From assembly GCF_006385575.1 (NCBI RefSeq), contig NZ_CP041040.1, positions 1,612,001-1,676,000 on the forward strand: 64,000 nucleotides of DNA. Direction: 5' to 3'. Origin of the DNA: Microbacterium foliorum (GTDB lineage: Bacteria; Actinomycetota; Actinomycetes; Actinomycetales; Microbacteriaceae). How positions within the stretch are numbered: position 1 is the stretch's first letter; the number at the start of each line of letters is the position of its first letter. The notes beneath the pieces were generated by a model. The model saw only the letters and a program-made list of their open reading frames with translations. It searched no databases and was not told the DNA's origin. The position numbers and the translations under genes were made by a program. Shown in pieces: positions 34,428-42,872 of this stretch.

Positions 34428-35330
34428 ATGGAGTTCGCGGCGGCCGCACATGCCTTCACCGACCACCTTGCTCGGGTGCGTCGGCTCTCTCCCGCCACCG
34501 TTCGCGCCTACCGATCAGACTTCCGGGATCTCGCGGAGACAGTCGGTGAACTCGAGGTCGACCAGGTCACCCTGGAGACTCTCCGGGACTGGCTCTGGCG
34601 GGCGACTCAGCGCGGCGACGCGCGGTCGACGCTCGCGCGGAGAGCGGCGGCGGCACGTTCTTTCTTCAGCTGGGCGCATGAGCAGCAACTCGTCGATCAC
34701 GATCCGAGCCTGCGCCTGGTCGCTCCCAAGCGGGGGCGCACCCTCCCCACCATCGCCTCTCAGGATGCGATGACGGCCCTGCTCGATGCGCAACGCCGAG
34801 CCGCCAGCGCCGGCGATCCGATAGCGCTCCGAGACCACGCGATTCTCGAACTGCTGTACGGTGCCGGCATCCGGGTCTCCGAGCTGTGCGGCCTCGATGT
34901 CGACGACCTCGACCTCGATCGAGGTACTGCGCGGGTGATGGGAAAGGGGGCGAAGGAGAGAGTGGTGCCTTTTGGGGTTCCTGCTCGCGAGGCCGCCGGC
35001 TCGTACCTGTCTCGCGGGCGACCCTCTCTCGCCGCCCGCACAGCGCTGTCGTCTCCCGCTCTGTTCCTCGGCAGTCGTGGTGCGCGGATCGGACCGCGCA
35101 CGGTGTACTCACTTGTCGCCGAGGTGCTCGCGCCCTTCGTCGGCGAAGAGACTGTCGGCCCGCACGCGCTCAGGCACACGGCAGCGACTCATCTCCTGGA
35201 CGGCGGAGCAGACCTGCGCGCGGTCCAGGAGATCCTGGGTCATGCCAGCCTCGGCACGACCCAGATCTACACTCACGTCTCCGCTGAGCGTCTCACTGCG
35301 ACGTACCGTCTCGCACATCCCCGCGCGTGA
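34428..35330 (+). CDS. xerC: Tyrosine recombinase XerC-like
   Basis: 300-residue tyrosine recombinase with a core-binding N-terminal domain (about 1-85) and a catalytic domain. The catalytic set is complete: Arg149 in GAGIRVSELCGL, Lys in MGKGAKERVVP, His-x-x-Arg in GPHALRHTAATH, His in LGHASLGTTQ and nucleophile Tyr in QIYTHVSAERL. Length and place after dprA fit chromosomal XerC, which resolves chromosome dimers at dif. CACACT six bases before the ATG is a relaxed leaderless pattern. Confidence 0.93.
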   Translation: MEFAAAAHAFTDHLARVRRLSPATVRAYRSDFRDLAETVGELEVDQVTLETLRDWLWRATQRGDARSTLARRAAAARSFFSWAHEQQLVDHDPSLRLVAPKRGRTLPTIASQDAMTALLDAQRRAASAGDPIALRDHAILELLYGAGIRVSELCGLDVDDLDLDRGTARVMGKGAKERVVPFGVPAREAAGSYLSRGRPSLAARTALSSPALFLGSRGARIGPRTVYSLVAEVLAPFVGEETVGPHALRHTAATHLLDGGADLRAVQEILGHASLGTTQIYTHVSAERLTATYRLAHPRA

Positions 35331-35349
35331 GGCGCTGACGGAACGCGCG

Positions 35350-35877
35350 TCACGGCGCGTCGCAGCAGGGGAGCAGCACCGCTCGAGGCACTGGTCCGAA
35401 GAGCAGCATCGGGTTGATGTACGCACCATCCAGCCGAACTCCCAGATGCAGTGCGCCGAGCATCGCGTGACCGCCAGCCGCGACCGTGCCGATCTCGTCG
35501 CCGGCCGAGACGAGGTCGCCGGGGGCGAGTGTGGAGGACACCGGCTCGAACGTCGACACATAGCCGTCGGGATGCGCGATCGTGATCAGGGGCCTGTCGA
35601 CGACGGTCCCTCGGAACGCGATCGCCCCATCGGCCGGTGCTCGGACGATCACCCCCTGCGCGCTCGCGAGGTCGATGCCTCGATGGCCGGCGCCGAACGC
35701 GTGTGCCGGAGCGCGATACGGTGACGCGATCGCGCGGGGCGCGTCGATCGGCCATCTCCAGACTGGGTGCGCCCGGCCGTCTGACGATGACGCTCCCGCG
35801 CTCGTCGGGATGGGCGGTGCGAGAGCGATGACGATCAGTAGGAGGAGGACGATCGTCGCGCGTGGGCGGGTGCTCAT
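35350..35877 (-). CDS. Secreted M23-family (LytM-like) protein, catalytic residues partly replaced
   Basis: 175-residue exported protein with a signal peptide at about 1-27 and one M23/LytM domain. Zinc ligands His65 and Asp69 (GHRGIDLA) and His144 (ALHLGV) are present. The His that should stand two residues before His144 is Ala142, and the TYxH-type His is lost in STFEPV. Active members cut peptidoglycan cross-links; degenerate ones activate amidases. GAAGGAA is the ribosome-binding site and overlaps a palindrome. Divergent from rpsB. Confidence 0.85.
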   Translation of the reverse strand: MSTRPRATIVLLLLIVIALAPPIPTSAGASSSDGRAHPVWRWPIDAPRAIASPYRAPAHAFGAGHRGIDLASAQGVIVRAPADGAIAFRGTVVDRPLITIAHPDGYVSTFEPVSSTLAPGDLVSAGDEIGTVAAGGHAMLGALHLGVRLDGAYINPMLLFGPVPRAVLLPCCDAP

Positions 35878-36182
35878 GAGGCAATGTTCCTTCGCATGTG
35901 CGAATGGCTGCGCGTTGCACTGACGCCTGCGCGGGGCGTGTGCAGAATGCACGAATCGGGCGCGATGTGCAGGGTGAGTGAGGCCCGCGCATCCTGTATG
36001 CTGGGGGAGCACCTCGATCTCGGGGTGACTACGCGTGCCCATAGCGACTTCAGTCGTGGCATCCACTCCCACAGGTCCTGTTTCCACTCAGGCGGGAGTG
36101 CGCCGGGCGCCAGGAAGTTCGATCATCCGATCGACTTGGCAACCTCAACGGCGCAGATCCGCGCCAGAACAAGGAGACGACC
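35878..36182 (+). promoter_or_regulatory. M23/rpsB divergent region with structured rpsB leader
   Basis: No gene is supported in these 305 bases. On the left, next to the M23 start, are a palindrome TTCGCATGTGCGAA (35891-35904) and GTGCA-GAA-TGCAC (35940-35952). On the right the rpsB leader of about 170 bases carries two hairpins. One is CACTCCC/GGGAGTG (36064-36070 and 36094-36100) enclosing ACAGG-T-CCTGT. The other, at 36109-36140, pairs CGATC/GATCG, AAGT/ACTT and GCC/GGC with small bulges. AAGGAG precedes the ATG. Confidence 0.5.
35997..36002 (+). promoter_or_regulatory. rpsB -10 candidate
   Basis: TATGCT, directly preceded by TG, puts the transcription start near 36009 and gives rpsB a leader of about 175 bases. 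The -35 is unclear. Confidence 0.4.
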
Positions 36183-37097
36183 ATGGCTGTGGTCACCATC
36201 CGCCAGCTGCTCGACAGCGGCGTGCACTTCGGACACCAGACTCGTCGGTGGAACCCGAAGGTCAAGCGCTTCATTCTCACCGAGCGCAGCGGCATCCACA
36301 TCATCGACCTGCAGCAGTCGCTCGGGTACATCGACAAGGCCTACGACTTCGTCAAGGAGACCGTCGCGCACGGCGGCACGATCCTCTTCGTCGGTACCAA
36401 GAAGCAGGCGCAGGAGATCCTCGCCGAGCAGGCGACCCGCGTGGGCCAGCCCTACGTCAACCAGCGCTGGCTCGGTGGACTCCTCACGAACTTCCAGACG
36501 ATCGCGAAGCGTCTCGCCCGCATGAAGGAGCTCGAGGAACTCGACTACGAGAACCCGTCCGCTTCGGGCTTCACGAAGAAGGAACTCCTTCTCAAGAAGC
36601 GCGAGCTCGACAAGCTGCACAAGTCGCTCGGTGGTATCCGCAACCTCACGAAGACGCCGTCCGCCCTCTGGGTCGTCGACGCCAAGCGTGAGCACCTCGC
36701 CATCGACGAGGCGAAGAAGCTCGGCATCCCGGTGATCGGCATCCTCGACACCAACGCCGACCCCGACGACTTCCAGTACCCGATCCCCGGCAACGACGAC
36801 GCGATCCGCTCGGTCTCGCTGCTCACCCGCATCATCGCGGACGCCGCGGCAGAGGGCCTTCAGCAGAAGCACAACCCTGAGACGGGCGACGCTGAGCCGC
36901 TCGCCGACTGGGAGAAGGAGCTTCTCGAGACCCCCGCTGACGCCGCTTCCGAGGCCCCGGCCGAGGATGCAGCCGTCGAGGCTCCGTCCGAGGATGCAGC
37001 CGTTGAGGCTCCGGCCGCTGCTGAGGCTCCGGCTGAGGCAGACGAGGCTCCCGCAGCAGAGGCCACCGAGGCCCCCGCTGAGGCAGACGCCAAGTAA
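36183..37097 (+). CDS. rpsB: 30S ribosomal protein S2
   Basis: 304 residues against 241 in E. coli. The core is typical: [25 protein letters not shown] at the N-terminus, [12 protein letters not shown] and the late [18 protein letters not shown]. The extra C-terminal part (about 250-304) is an acidic Ala/Pro/Glu tail with internal repeats. rpsB-tsf is the conserved pair; tsf follows 44 bases later. Confidence 0.98.
   Translation: MAVVTIRQLLDSGVHFGHQTRRWNPKVKRFILTERSGIHIIDLQQSLGYIDKAYDFVKETVAHGGTILFVGTKKQAQEILAEQATRVGQPYVNQRWLGGLLTNFQTIAKRLARMKELEELDYENPSASGFTKKELLLKKRELDKLHKSLGGIRNLTKTPSALWVVDAKREHLAIDEAKKLGIPVIGILDTNADPDDFQYPIPGNDDAIRSVSLLTRIIADAAAEGLQQKHNPETGDAEPLADWEKELLETPADAASEAPAEDAAVEAPSEDAAVEAPAAAEAPAEADEAPAAEATEAPAEADAK
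36960..37094 (+). repeat. Direct repeats encoding acidic Ala/Pro/Glu tail of S2
   Basis: Near-identical units GAGGATGCAGCCGT and GAGGCTCCG recur, giving [18 protein letters not shown] and further EAPA steps. The run ends at the rpsB stop codon. Confidence 0.8.
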
Positions 37098-37141
37098 TTC
37101 CGCGACCACCACACACATCACGAAGCAAGGAGCCACCACAC

Positions 37142-37969
37142 ATGGCCAACTTCACCATCGCCGATCTCAAGGCGCTCCGTGAGCAGCTCGGCACGGGAAT
37201 GGTCGACACCAAGAAGGCGCTCGAGGAGGCTGACGGCAACGTCGAGAAGGCCACCGAGATCCTGCGTCTCAAGGGTGCCAAGGGCAACGCGAAGCGGGCT
37301 GACCGCTCGACCAGCGAGGGCCTCGTCGTCGCTCGCGAGCAGGACGGCGCAGTGACGCTGATCGAGCTCGCCTGCGAGACGGACTTCGTCGCAAAGAACG
37401 AGCGGTTCATCGCGCTGGCCGACAAGGTCGCCGACGCTGTCGCAGCCGTCAAAGCCGATTCGGTCGAGGCTGCTCTCGCCGCCCAGGCGGGCGACAAGAG
37501 CGTCGAACAGGTCATCTCGGAAGAGGCCGCGATCATCGGCGAGAAGGTCGAACTGCGCCGCGTGCGCACGATCTCCGGCGACAAGGTCGAGGTCTACCTG
37601 CACCGCACGAGCAAGGATCTGCCTCCGCAGATCGGTGTCGTCGTCGCCTACACGGGTGATGACGCCGAGACCGCTCGCAGCATCGCGCAGCACATCTCGT
37701 TCGCCAACCCGTCGTACCTCTCCCGCGAGGACGTGCCGTCCGACGCCGTGGAGAAGGAGCGCCAGATCGTGACCGAGATCTCTCGCAACGAGGGCAAGCC
37801 GGAGGCGGCGCTGCCCAAGATCGTCGAGGGCCGCGTCTCCGCGTTCATCAAGCAGGTCGCCCTGCTCGAGCAGGACTACGCGAAGGACAGCAAGCTGTCC
37901 GTCGCCCAGGTGGCGAAGGACGCCGGTATCACCGTGACGGACTTCGCGCGCTTCAAGGTCGGCGCGTAA
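37142..37969 (+). CDS. tsf: Elongation factor Ts
   Basis: Nucleotide-exchange factor for EF-Tu. 275 residues. The N-terminal UBA-like region [24 protein letters not shown] is at about 10-33, and the core signature [15 protein letters not shown] is near residue 79. AAGGAG lies well spaced before the ATG. Followed by an intrinsic terminator. Confidence 0.98.
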   Translation: MANFTIADLKALREQLGTGMVDTKKALEEADGNVEKATEILRLKGAKGNAKRADRSTSEGLVVAREQDGAVTLIELACETDFVAKNERFIALADKVADAVAAVKADSVEAALAAQAGDKSVEQVISEEAAIIGEKVELRRVRTISGDKVEVYLHRTSKDLPPQIGVVVAYTGDDAETARSIAQHISFANPSYLSREDVPSDAVEKERQIVTEISRNEGKPEAALPKIVEGRVSAFIKQVALLEQDYAKDSKLSVAQVAKDAGITVTDFARFKVGA

Positions 37970-37976
37970 CACCGTC

Positions 37977-38011
37977 GAAGGGGTTCGGATCAACGCGATC
38001 CGAACCCCTTC
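37977..38011 (+). terminator. Intrinsic terminator after tsf
   Basis: GAAGGGGTTCGGATC pairs perfectly with GATCCGAACCCCTTC (15 bases, 5-base loop), followed by TTC. It ends the rpsB-tsf message ahead of pyrH. Confidence 0.9.
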
Positions 38012-38029
38012 TTCATGCCCAGAAGGCAC

Positions 38030-38035
38030 TATCTT
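38030..38035 (+). promoter_or_regulatory. pyrH -10 candidate
   Basis: TATCTT just after the tsf terminator, with a predicted start near 38042 and a leader of about 19 bases containing GAGAGG. Confidence 0.4.
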
Positions 38036-38060
38036 GAATCGGGACGAGAGGATCACCCCC

Positions 38061-38777
38061 ATGACTGAACGCACAGGACGCCGTCGCGTCCTTCTGAAGC
38101 TCTCCGGTGAGGCGTTCGGCGCCGGCCAGCTCGGCGTCAACCCTGACATCGTCAGTCAGATCGCGCGCGACATCGCCGCCGCGGTCGACCGGGTCGAGGT
38201 CGCCATCGTCGTCGGCGGTGGCAACTTCTTCCGCGGAGCGGAGCTCAGCCAGCGCGGAATGGACCGTGGGCGAGCCGACTACATGGGAATGCTCGGCACG
38301 GTGATGAACGCTCTTGCTCTACAGGACTTCCTCGAGCAGGCGGGTGCGCCCACGCGTGTGCAGTCGGCCATCTCGATGACTCAGGTCGCGGAGCCGTACA
38401 TCCCGCTCCGCGCCGAGCGGCACATGGAGAAGGGTCGTGTCGTCATCTTCGGCGCAGGCGCCGGCCTGCCGTACTTCTCCACAGACACTGTGGCCGCGCA
38501 GCGCGCCCTCGAGATCGGCGCGCAGGAAGTCCTCGTCGCCAAGAACGGCGTCGACGCGATCTACACCGCCGACCCCAACAAGCACGCCGATGCGGAGCGC
38601 ATCGAGCGCGTCACGTATCGCGACGCCCTCCAGCGCGGACTCAAGGTGGTCGATTCCACGGCATTCAGTCTCTGCATGGACAACAACATGGATATGCGCG
38701 TGTTCGGTATGGAACCTGCCGGCAACGTCACGCGTGCGCTCCTGGGAGAGCCGATCGGCACTCTCGTCACCGCCTGA
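38061..38777 (+). CDS. pyrH: UMP kinase
   Basis: Converts UMP to UDP for RNA and sugar-nucleotide synthesis; hexameric amino-acid-kinase fold. 238 residues. [11 protein letters not shown] at the N-terminus, [42 protein letters not shown] UMP site in the middle, then [21 protein letters not shown] and [18 protein letters not shown] precedes the ATG. Next is frr with its own -10 box. Confidence 0.97.
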   Translation: MTERTGRRRVLLKLSGEAFGAGQLGVNPDIVSQIARDIAAAVDRVEVAIVVGGGNFFRGAELSQRGMDRGRADYMGMLGTVMNALALQDFLEQAGAPTRVQSAISMTQVAEPYIPLRAERHMEKGRVVIFGAGAGLPYFSTDTVAAQRALEIGAQEVLVAKNGVDAIYTADPNKHADAERIERVTYRDALQRGLKVVDSTAFSLCMDNNMDMRVFGMEPAGNVTRALLGEPIGTLVTA

Positions 38778-38808
38778 GCGCCTGACGGTGCTCACGGGCC
38801 GCGCCCGA

Positions 38809-38814
38809 TAGAAT
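38809..38814 (+). promoter_or_regulatory. frr -10 candidate
   Basis: TAGAAT about 30 bases before the frr start; predicted transcription start near 38821. TAGGAG in the leader is the ribosome-binding site. Confidence 0.45.
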
Positions 38815-38843
38815 TTCAGAACACCCCGACGATAGGAGTCACC

Positions 38844-39398
38844 GTGATCGCGGATGTCCTCGCTGAAACCACCTCCCGTATGGCACGAGCGGTCGAGGCC
38901 GCCAAGGAGGACTTCTCCACGGTGCGCACCGGTCGCGCCAACCCGCAGCTGTTCCAGAAGGTGCTCGTCGACTACTACGGCACGCCCACTCCGCTCGCTC
39001 AGCTCGCCTCGCTGGCGAACCAGGAGGCGCGTACGCTCATCATCACGCCCTACGACAAGACGGCGCTGAAGGGCATCGAGCAGGCGATTCGTGACATGCC
39101 GAACCTCGGCGCCAATCCCACGAACGACGGCAACCTCGTTCGCGTGACCATGCCGGAGCTCACGGCTGAACGTCGCAAGGAGTACGTCAAGCTCGTCAAG
39201 ACCAAGGCCGAAGACGCCAAGGTGCACGTGCGCGGGATCCGTCGCAAGGCGAAGGACGAACTCGACGGCCTCAAGAACGAGCTCGGCGAAGACGAGATCG
39301 CTCGTGGCGAGAAGGAACTCGACGCCCTCACGCGCCAGCACGTCGACCTCATCGACGACGCACTCAAGCGCAAAGAGGCTGAGCTCCTCGAGGTATAG
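38844..39398 (+). CDS. frr: Ribosome recycling factor
   Basis: Splits post-termination ribosomes together with EF-G. 184 residues, standard. [28 protein letters not shown] and [15 protein letters not shown] are family signatures; the C-terminal half is the long three-helix arm. GTG start behind TAGGAG. cdsA begins five bases after the stop. Confidence 0.98.
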   Translation: MIADVLAETTSRMARAVEAAKEDFSTVRTGRANPQLFQKVLVDYYGTPTPLAQLASLANQEARTLIITPYDKTALKGIEQAIRDMPNLGANPTNDGNLVRVTMPELTAERRKEYVKLVKTKAEDAKVHVRGIRRKAKDELDGLKNELGEDEIARGEKELDALTRQHVDLIDDALKRKEAELLEV

Positions 39399-39403
39399 GC
39401 GGC

Positions 39404-40543
39404 ATGTCCGACGAACCCACGGATGACGGCGCCGACAAGCCGCAGACGCGCCGCGAGGCGCGCGACTCGTCGACCTCGACCGGCGACGTCCCGCAGATCG
39501 ACGGTGGCTTCGCGGCGTTCGACGCGACGAGCATCCCGCCCCGTCCTCCTCTGCCTGTCGACGACCGTACGATGACGGAGTCGCCTCTCGACACGGCTGA
39601 GCACAACGCGATCAGAGAGCAGTGGCGGGCGAAGCGTGACGAGTTCGGCACGCATGTCACGCATGCTCGCGGTCAGCTCGACCAGGCGAACGAGCGCATC
39701 AAGGAGCGCACCGGGCGCGATCTGATCCTCGCGACTCTGATCGGGCTCGCGTTCGGCGCCGTGCTGCTCGCTTCGCTGTTGTTCATCAAGGTCCTCTTCG
39801 TGCCGTTCGCGCTGGCTGCCGCATTGCTCGGCGTCTACGAGCTCTCGCTGGCGTTGCGCGCATCGGGTCGTCGGATAGACGTGATCCCGCAGTTCATCGC
39901 GGCGACACTGCTCGTGCTGTCCGCGTTCTTCCTCGACCTGTGGTTCGTCTGGGTCATGCTGTTCTTCGCCGTCGCTTTCGTGATCGTCTGGCGACTGGTC
40001 GCCCAGATGATCGCCAAGGACGGCAGGACCTACGGTGATGTGCTCACAGACGCCGTCATCGGCGGGTTCGTCCAGATCTACGTGCCGTTCCTCGCGGCGG
40101 TCGCACTGATCCTGCTCAAGCAGGAGGGCGGCCAATGGTGGGTGTTGAGCTTCATCGCGATCGCCGTCGTGGCCGATACCGGCGCGTACGCCGCCGGGCT
40201 GGCATTCGGGCGGCACCCCATGGCGCCGAAGATCAGTCCCAAGAAGACCTGGGAGGGATTCGGCGGAGCCGTGGTTGGGTCGATCACGGCCGGCGTGCTC
40301 CTCGCGATCTTCCTGCTCGAGCTGCCGTGGTGGACCGGCGTCATCTTCGGCGTCGCGATCCTCCTGTCCGCGACCCTGGGCGATCTCGGCGAGTCCATGC
40401 TCAAGCGTGATCTCGGGATCAAGGACATGAGCTCCTGGCTCCCGGGGCACGGTGGGCTCCTCGATCGACTCGACAGCATCCTGCCGTCGACGGTGCCCGC
40501 GCTGTGCCTGTATTTCCTCTTCTCCTCCTGGGTGGTGCTGTGA
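39404..40543 (+). CDS. cdsA: Phosphatidate cytidylyltransferase CdsA
   Basis: Membrane enzyme that makes CDP-diacylglycerol, the precursor of membrane phospholipids. 379 residues. A polar, acidic N-terminal extension of about 100 residues precedes the membrane part, which has about seven or eight helices. The catalytic signature is in place: ISPKKTWEGFGG near 278 and LGDLGESMLKRDLGIKDMSSWLPGHGGLLDR near 325. The N-terminal extension is longer than in E. coli CdsA. Its stop overlaps the next start in TGATG. Confidence 0.96.
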   Translation: MSDEPTDDGADKPQTRREARDSSTSTGDVPQIDGGFAAFDATSIPPRPPLPVDDRTMTESPLDTAEHNAIREQWRAKRDEFGTHVTHARGQLDQANERIKERTGRDLILATLIGLAFGAVLLASLLFIKVLFVPFALAAALLGVYELSLALRASGRRIDVIPQFIAATLLVLSAFFLDLWFVWVMLFFAVAFVIVWRLVAQMIAKDGRTYGDVLTDAVIGGFVQIYVPFLAAVALILLKQEGGQWWVLSFIAIAVVADTGAYAAGLAFGRHPMAPKISPKKTWEGFGGAVVGSITAGVLLAIFLLELPWWTGVIFGVAILLSATLGDLGESMLKRDLGIKDMSSWLPGHGGLLDRLDSILPSTVPALCLYFLFSSWVVL

Positions 40544-41127
40544 TGGTCTCCGACGACGTACAGACAGCGGATGCTGCGGTGCAGCCTCCGCCCGCATTCT
40601 CGTTGACCACAGGACGGGTGCGCGGCTATCACCGAGCGGCCGTTGACACCTTCCTCGCGGCCGCCAGAGCCGCCTTCGAAGGAGACTCTGACGACCTCAC
40701 CGCAGCCGACGTCCGTGTGGCGTCCTTCCCGCTCGTCAAGAACGGCTATGTCGTGGCTGAGGTCGATGCGGCGCTCGGACGAGTCGAGGATGCGATGGCG
40801 GCTCGCGCGCGCGACCGAGTCGTCCGTTCCCAGGGCGCGGGGGCGTGGGTCGAGCAGGCCCGTGATGAGGCCCAGGTGATCCTCGATCACCTCGCGCGTC
40901 CGAAGCGACAGCGTTTCGCACGCACGGGTGTCCTCACGTTCGGCTACCGGATCGATGAGGTCGATCATGTGGGCACCCGCATCGCGCGCTATCTGCGTGA
41001 CGGCGAGCCCCTGACGGCTGAGCAGCTGCGCTCCGCGGCGTTCCGCATGCAGCGCGGGGGGTATCGAGAAGAACAGGTCGACGCGCTGCTCGATGCGACG
41101 GTCGACGTGATCCTGGCTGTTCGCTGA
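40543..41127 (+). CDS. DivIVA-domain-like protein
   Basis: 194-residue soluble protein with two short DivIVA-like stretches, FSLTTGRVRGYHRAAVDTFL near 20 and FGYRIDEVDHVGTRIARYL near 130, each followed by a helical region. DivIVA/Wag31-type modules mark poles and the growing cell wall, but this protein lacks long coiled coils and is not Wag31. It is translationally coupled to cdsA. A link between membrane lipid supply and polar growth is inference. Confidence 0.75.
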   Translation: MVSDDVQTADAAVQPPPAFSLTTGRVRGYHRAAVDTFLAAARAAFEGDSDDLTAADVRVASFPLVKNGYVVAEVDAALGRVEDAMAARARDRVVRSQGAGAWVEQARDEAQVILDHLARPKRQRFARTGVLTFGYRIDEVDHVGTRIARYLRDGEPLTAEQLRSAAFRMQRGGYREEQVDALLDATVDVILAVR

Positions 41128-41159
41128 GCGTTCCGATGGCCGACTCGCGCCTCACCGGG

Positions 41160-41165
41160 TAGACT
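41160..41165 (+). promoter_or_regulatory. -10 box of transglycosylase-like gene
   Basis: TAGACT lies ten bases before the GTG, predicting a leader of about four bases. Confidence 0.45.
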
Positions 41166-41175
41166 GCCACTCATC

Positions 41176-41859
41176 GTGAACTCCCGAAACGACATGACTC
41201 CTCATCGAAACGACGTCACGCCTGTGCCCGCATCGGCGACTCGTCCGGCGCGCAATGGCAGTCGCCGACGGGGCGTCGTGGGATTCTTCAGCGGCCTCGC
41301 GGTCGTCGGCTTCGCTGCGGCCATGGTGGCGCCGACCGGTGTCGCACTCGCCCAGCAGCCTGAAGCAGTCGGCCCGGAGTCGGCATACTCGGCGGCGCTC
41401 AGCGAGACGCAGAACCTCACTGTCACGGCGGAAGGTGCCGCGATCGCACCTGTTCAGCGTGGCACTTTCTCGGTCTATGTGACCCCCAAGCCGACGCCGA
41501 CACCGACACCGACTACTGCCACTTCCGGCTCCTCAGGATCGTCGAACCCCGGCCCGAGTGGTCCTCTGTTCTACACCGGCGGGGGAGCCCCTGCCGAGTG
41601 GATGGCGGCAGCAGGCATCCCGGAGTCCGATTGGGGCTACGTCGACTACATCGTCTCTCGCGAGAGCGGGTGGAACCCGAACGCGACGAACAAGTCCTCT
41701 GGCGCGTGCGGTCTCGTCCAGGCATTGCCCTGCAGCAAGGTTCCCGGCAACGGCTACGATCCGGTCGACAACCTGCGCTGGGCGTCGGGATACGCCACGG
41801 GCCGGTACGGCAGCTGGGCCGGCGCTCACGCCTTCTGGACGAACAACCACTGGTGGTGA
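41176..41859 (+). CDS. Secreted lytic-transglycosylase-like protein
   Basis: 227-residue exported protein. A signal or anchor segment lies at about 36-62 after an Arg-rich start. A Thr/Pro repeat linker (PTPTPTPT type, about 100-118) follows, then a C-terminal lysozyme-like domain. VDYIVSRESGWNPNATN contains the likely catalytic Glu, and the end, GSWAGAHAFWTNNHWW, is typical of aggregation-promoting-factor/transglycosylase-like domains. It should act on peptidoglycan. GTG is used; an ATG six codons later is the alternative. Confidence 0.87.
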   Translation: MNSRNDMTPHRNDVTPVPASATRPARNGSRRRGVVGFFSGLAVVGFAAAMVAPTGVALAQQPEAVGPESAYSAALSETQNLTVTAEGAAIAPVQRGTFSVYVTPKPTPTPTPTTATSGSSGSSNPGPSGPLFYTGGGAPAEWMAAAGIPESDWGYVDYIVSRESGWNPNATNKSSGACGLVQALPCSKVPGNGYDPVDNLRWASGYATGRYGSWAGAHAFWTNNHWW

Positions 41860-41868
41860 GCCGGCGTC

Positions 41869-42156
41869 ATGGCCCGCTCTCGCAGACGCCGTCCGGCGCG
41901 CCCTGACACCGACGACTCGCTGGATCGCCTCTTGGCGTCTTGGAAGCGCACGGAGGTGCGTCGGGGCTCGGAGTGGACCGTGCAGCCGGTGTCTGCGGCG
42001 CAGGCTCTGAAGGAGTACATCTGCCCTGGATGCGGGCGCAGCGTCGTACCGGGAACCGCGCACCTCGTGGTCTGGCGCGCAGATGGGGTTCTCGGCGATG
42101 CTGCGGATCTCGCCGCCCGAAGGCACTGGCACACACACTGTTGGAGGATTGCATGA
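41869..42156 (+). CDS. Small zinc-ribbon-like protein of unknown function
   Basis: 95-residue protein with a basic N-terminus (MARSRRRRPARP) and a likely metal site built from CPGCG near residue 52 and HWHTHC near 86. The CxxC and HxxxC spacing recalls HNH or zinc-ribbon folds, but the catalytic HNH residues are not evident. It probably binds zinc and perhaps nucleic acid. Its stop overlaps the hydrolase start in an ATGA, and both are conserved-looking neighbours. Confidence 0.75.
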   Translation: MARSRRRRPARPDTDDSLDRLLASWKRTEVRRGSEWTVQPVSAAQALKEYICPGCGRSVVPGTAHLVVWRADGVLGDAADLAARRHWHTHCWRIA

Positions 42157-42872
42157 GCATGGAGATCCGCGGCCCGATCGAGCTGCCGGCGCGGCGTGAG
42201 GACATCGTCCTGGAGACCGCTGACGAGTTGACGCTCGTCGGTGAGCTGTCCATGCCGGAGTCTTCCGCACCGGTGGCCACGCTGGTCACGCTGCACCCGC
42301 TTCCGACGGCGGGCGGGTTCATGGACTCGCACATCATCCGCAAGGCCGCCGCACGGCTGCCTGCACTGGCGGACCTCGCAGTGCTGCGGTTCAACACCAG
42401 AGGCACCACGTCGTCGCGCGGTACCAGCGATGGGGCGTTCGACGGAGGAGCCGCAGAGCAGTTCGACGTCGCAGCGGCGATGGAGTTCGTGCGCGAGCGA
42501 GGTCTTCCGCGCCCGTGGCTCCTCGGCTGGTCGTTCGGCACCGAGCTCGCCCTCAAGTACGGGCGGGAGCACGACATCGAGGGCATCATCCTCCTTTCTC
42601 CTCCGCTCCACCGTGCGACCGATGCCGAGGTCGCGGCGTGGGCGGACTCCGACGTCGAAGTGGTCGTGCTCGTCCCCGAGCTCGACGACTACCTTCGCCC
42701 CGCCGAAGCACGCGAGCGCTTCGCTGCGATCCCTCATGCGAAGCTGATCGCCGTCGAGGGTGGCAAGCACCTCTGGGTGGGGGAGAGTCAGACGCGTCGC
42801 GTCCTCACCGAGATCGTCGCTGCGGTGAATCCGTCCGCTCTGCCTCTGCCGACCGAATGGCCCGCTGTCTAG
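42153..42872 (+). CDS. Alpha/beta hydrolase
   Basis: 239-residue alpha/beta hydrolase. LLGWSFGTELAL holds the nucleophile (GWSFG, near Ser130), LHPLPTAGG is the oxyanion region, and the catalytic His is near GGKHLWVG at 205. The layout resembles short dienelactone-hydrolase-like or KANL3/Tex30-type proteins. The substrate is unknown. GGAGG before the ATG. Its stop shares CTAG with the convergent AI-2E family gene. Confidence 0.88.
   Translation: MSMEIRGPIELPARREDIVLETADELTLVGELSMPESSAPVATLVTLHPLPTAGGFMDSHIIRKAAARLPALADLAVLRFNTRGTTSSRGTSDGAFDGGAAEQFDVAAAMEFVRERGLPRPWLLGWSFGTELALKYGREHDIEGIILLSPPLHRATDAEVAAWADSDVEVVVLVPELDDYLRPAEARERFAAIPHAKLIAVEGGKHLWVGESQTRRVLTEIVAAVNPSALPLPTEWPAV

Noticed and set aside
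34428..35330. Tyrosine recombinase as sign of a prophage or integrative element
   Set aside because: It has XerC length and position after comM-dprA, with no att-like repeats, phage genes or tRNA nearby.
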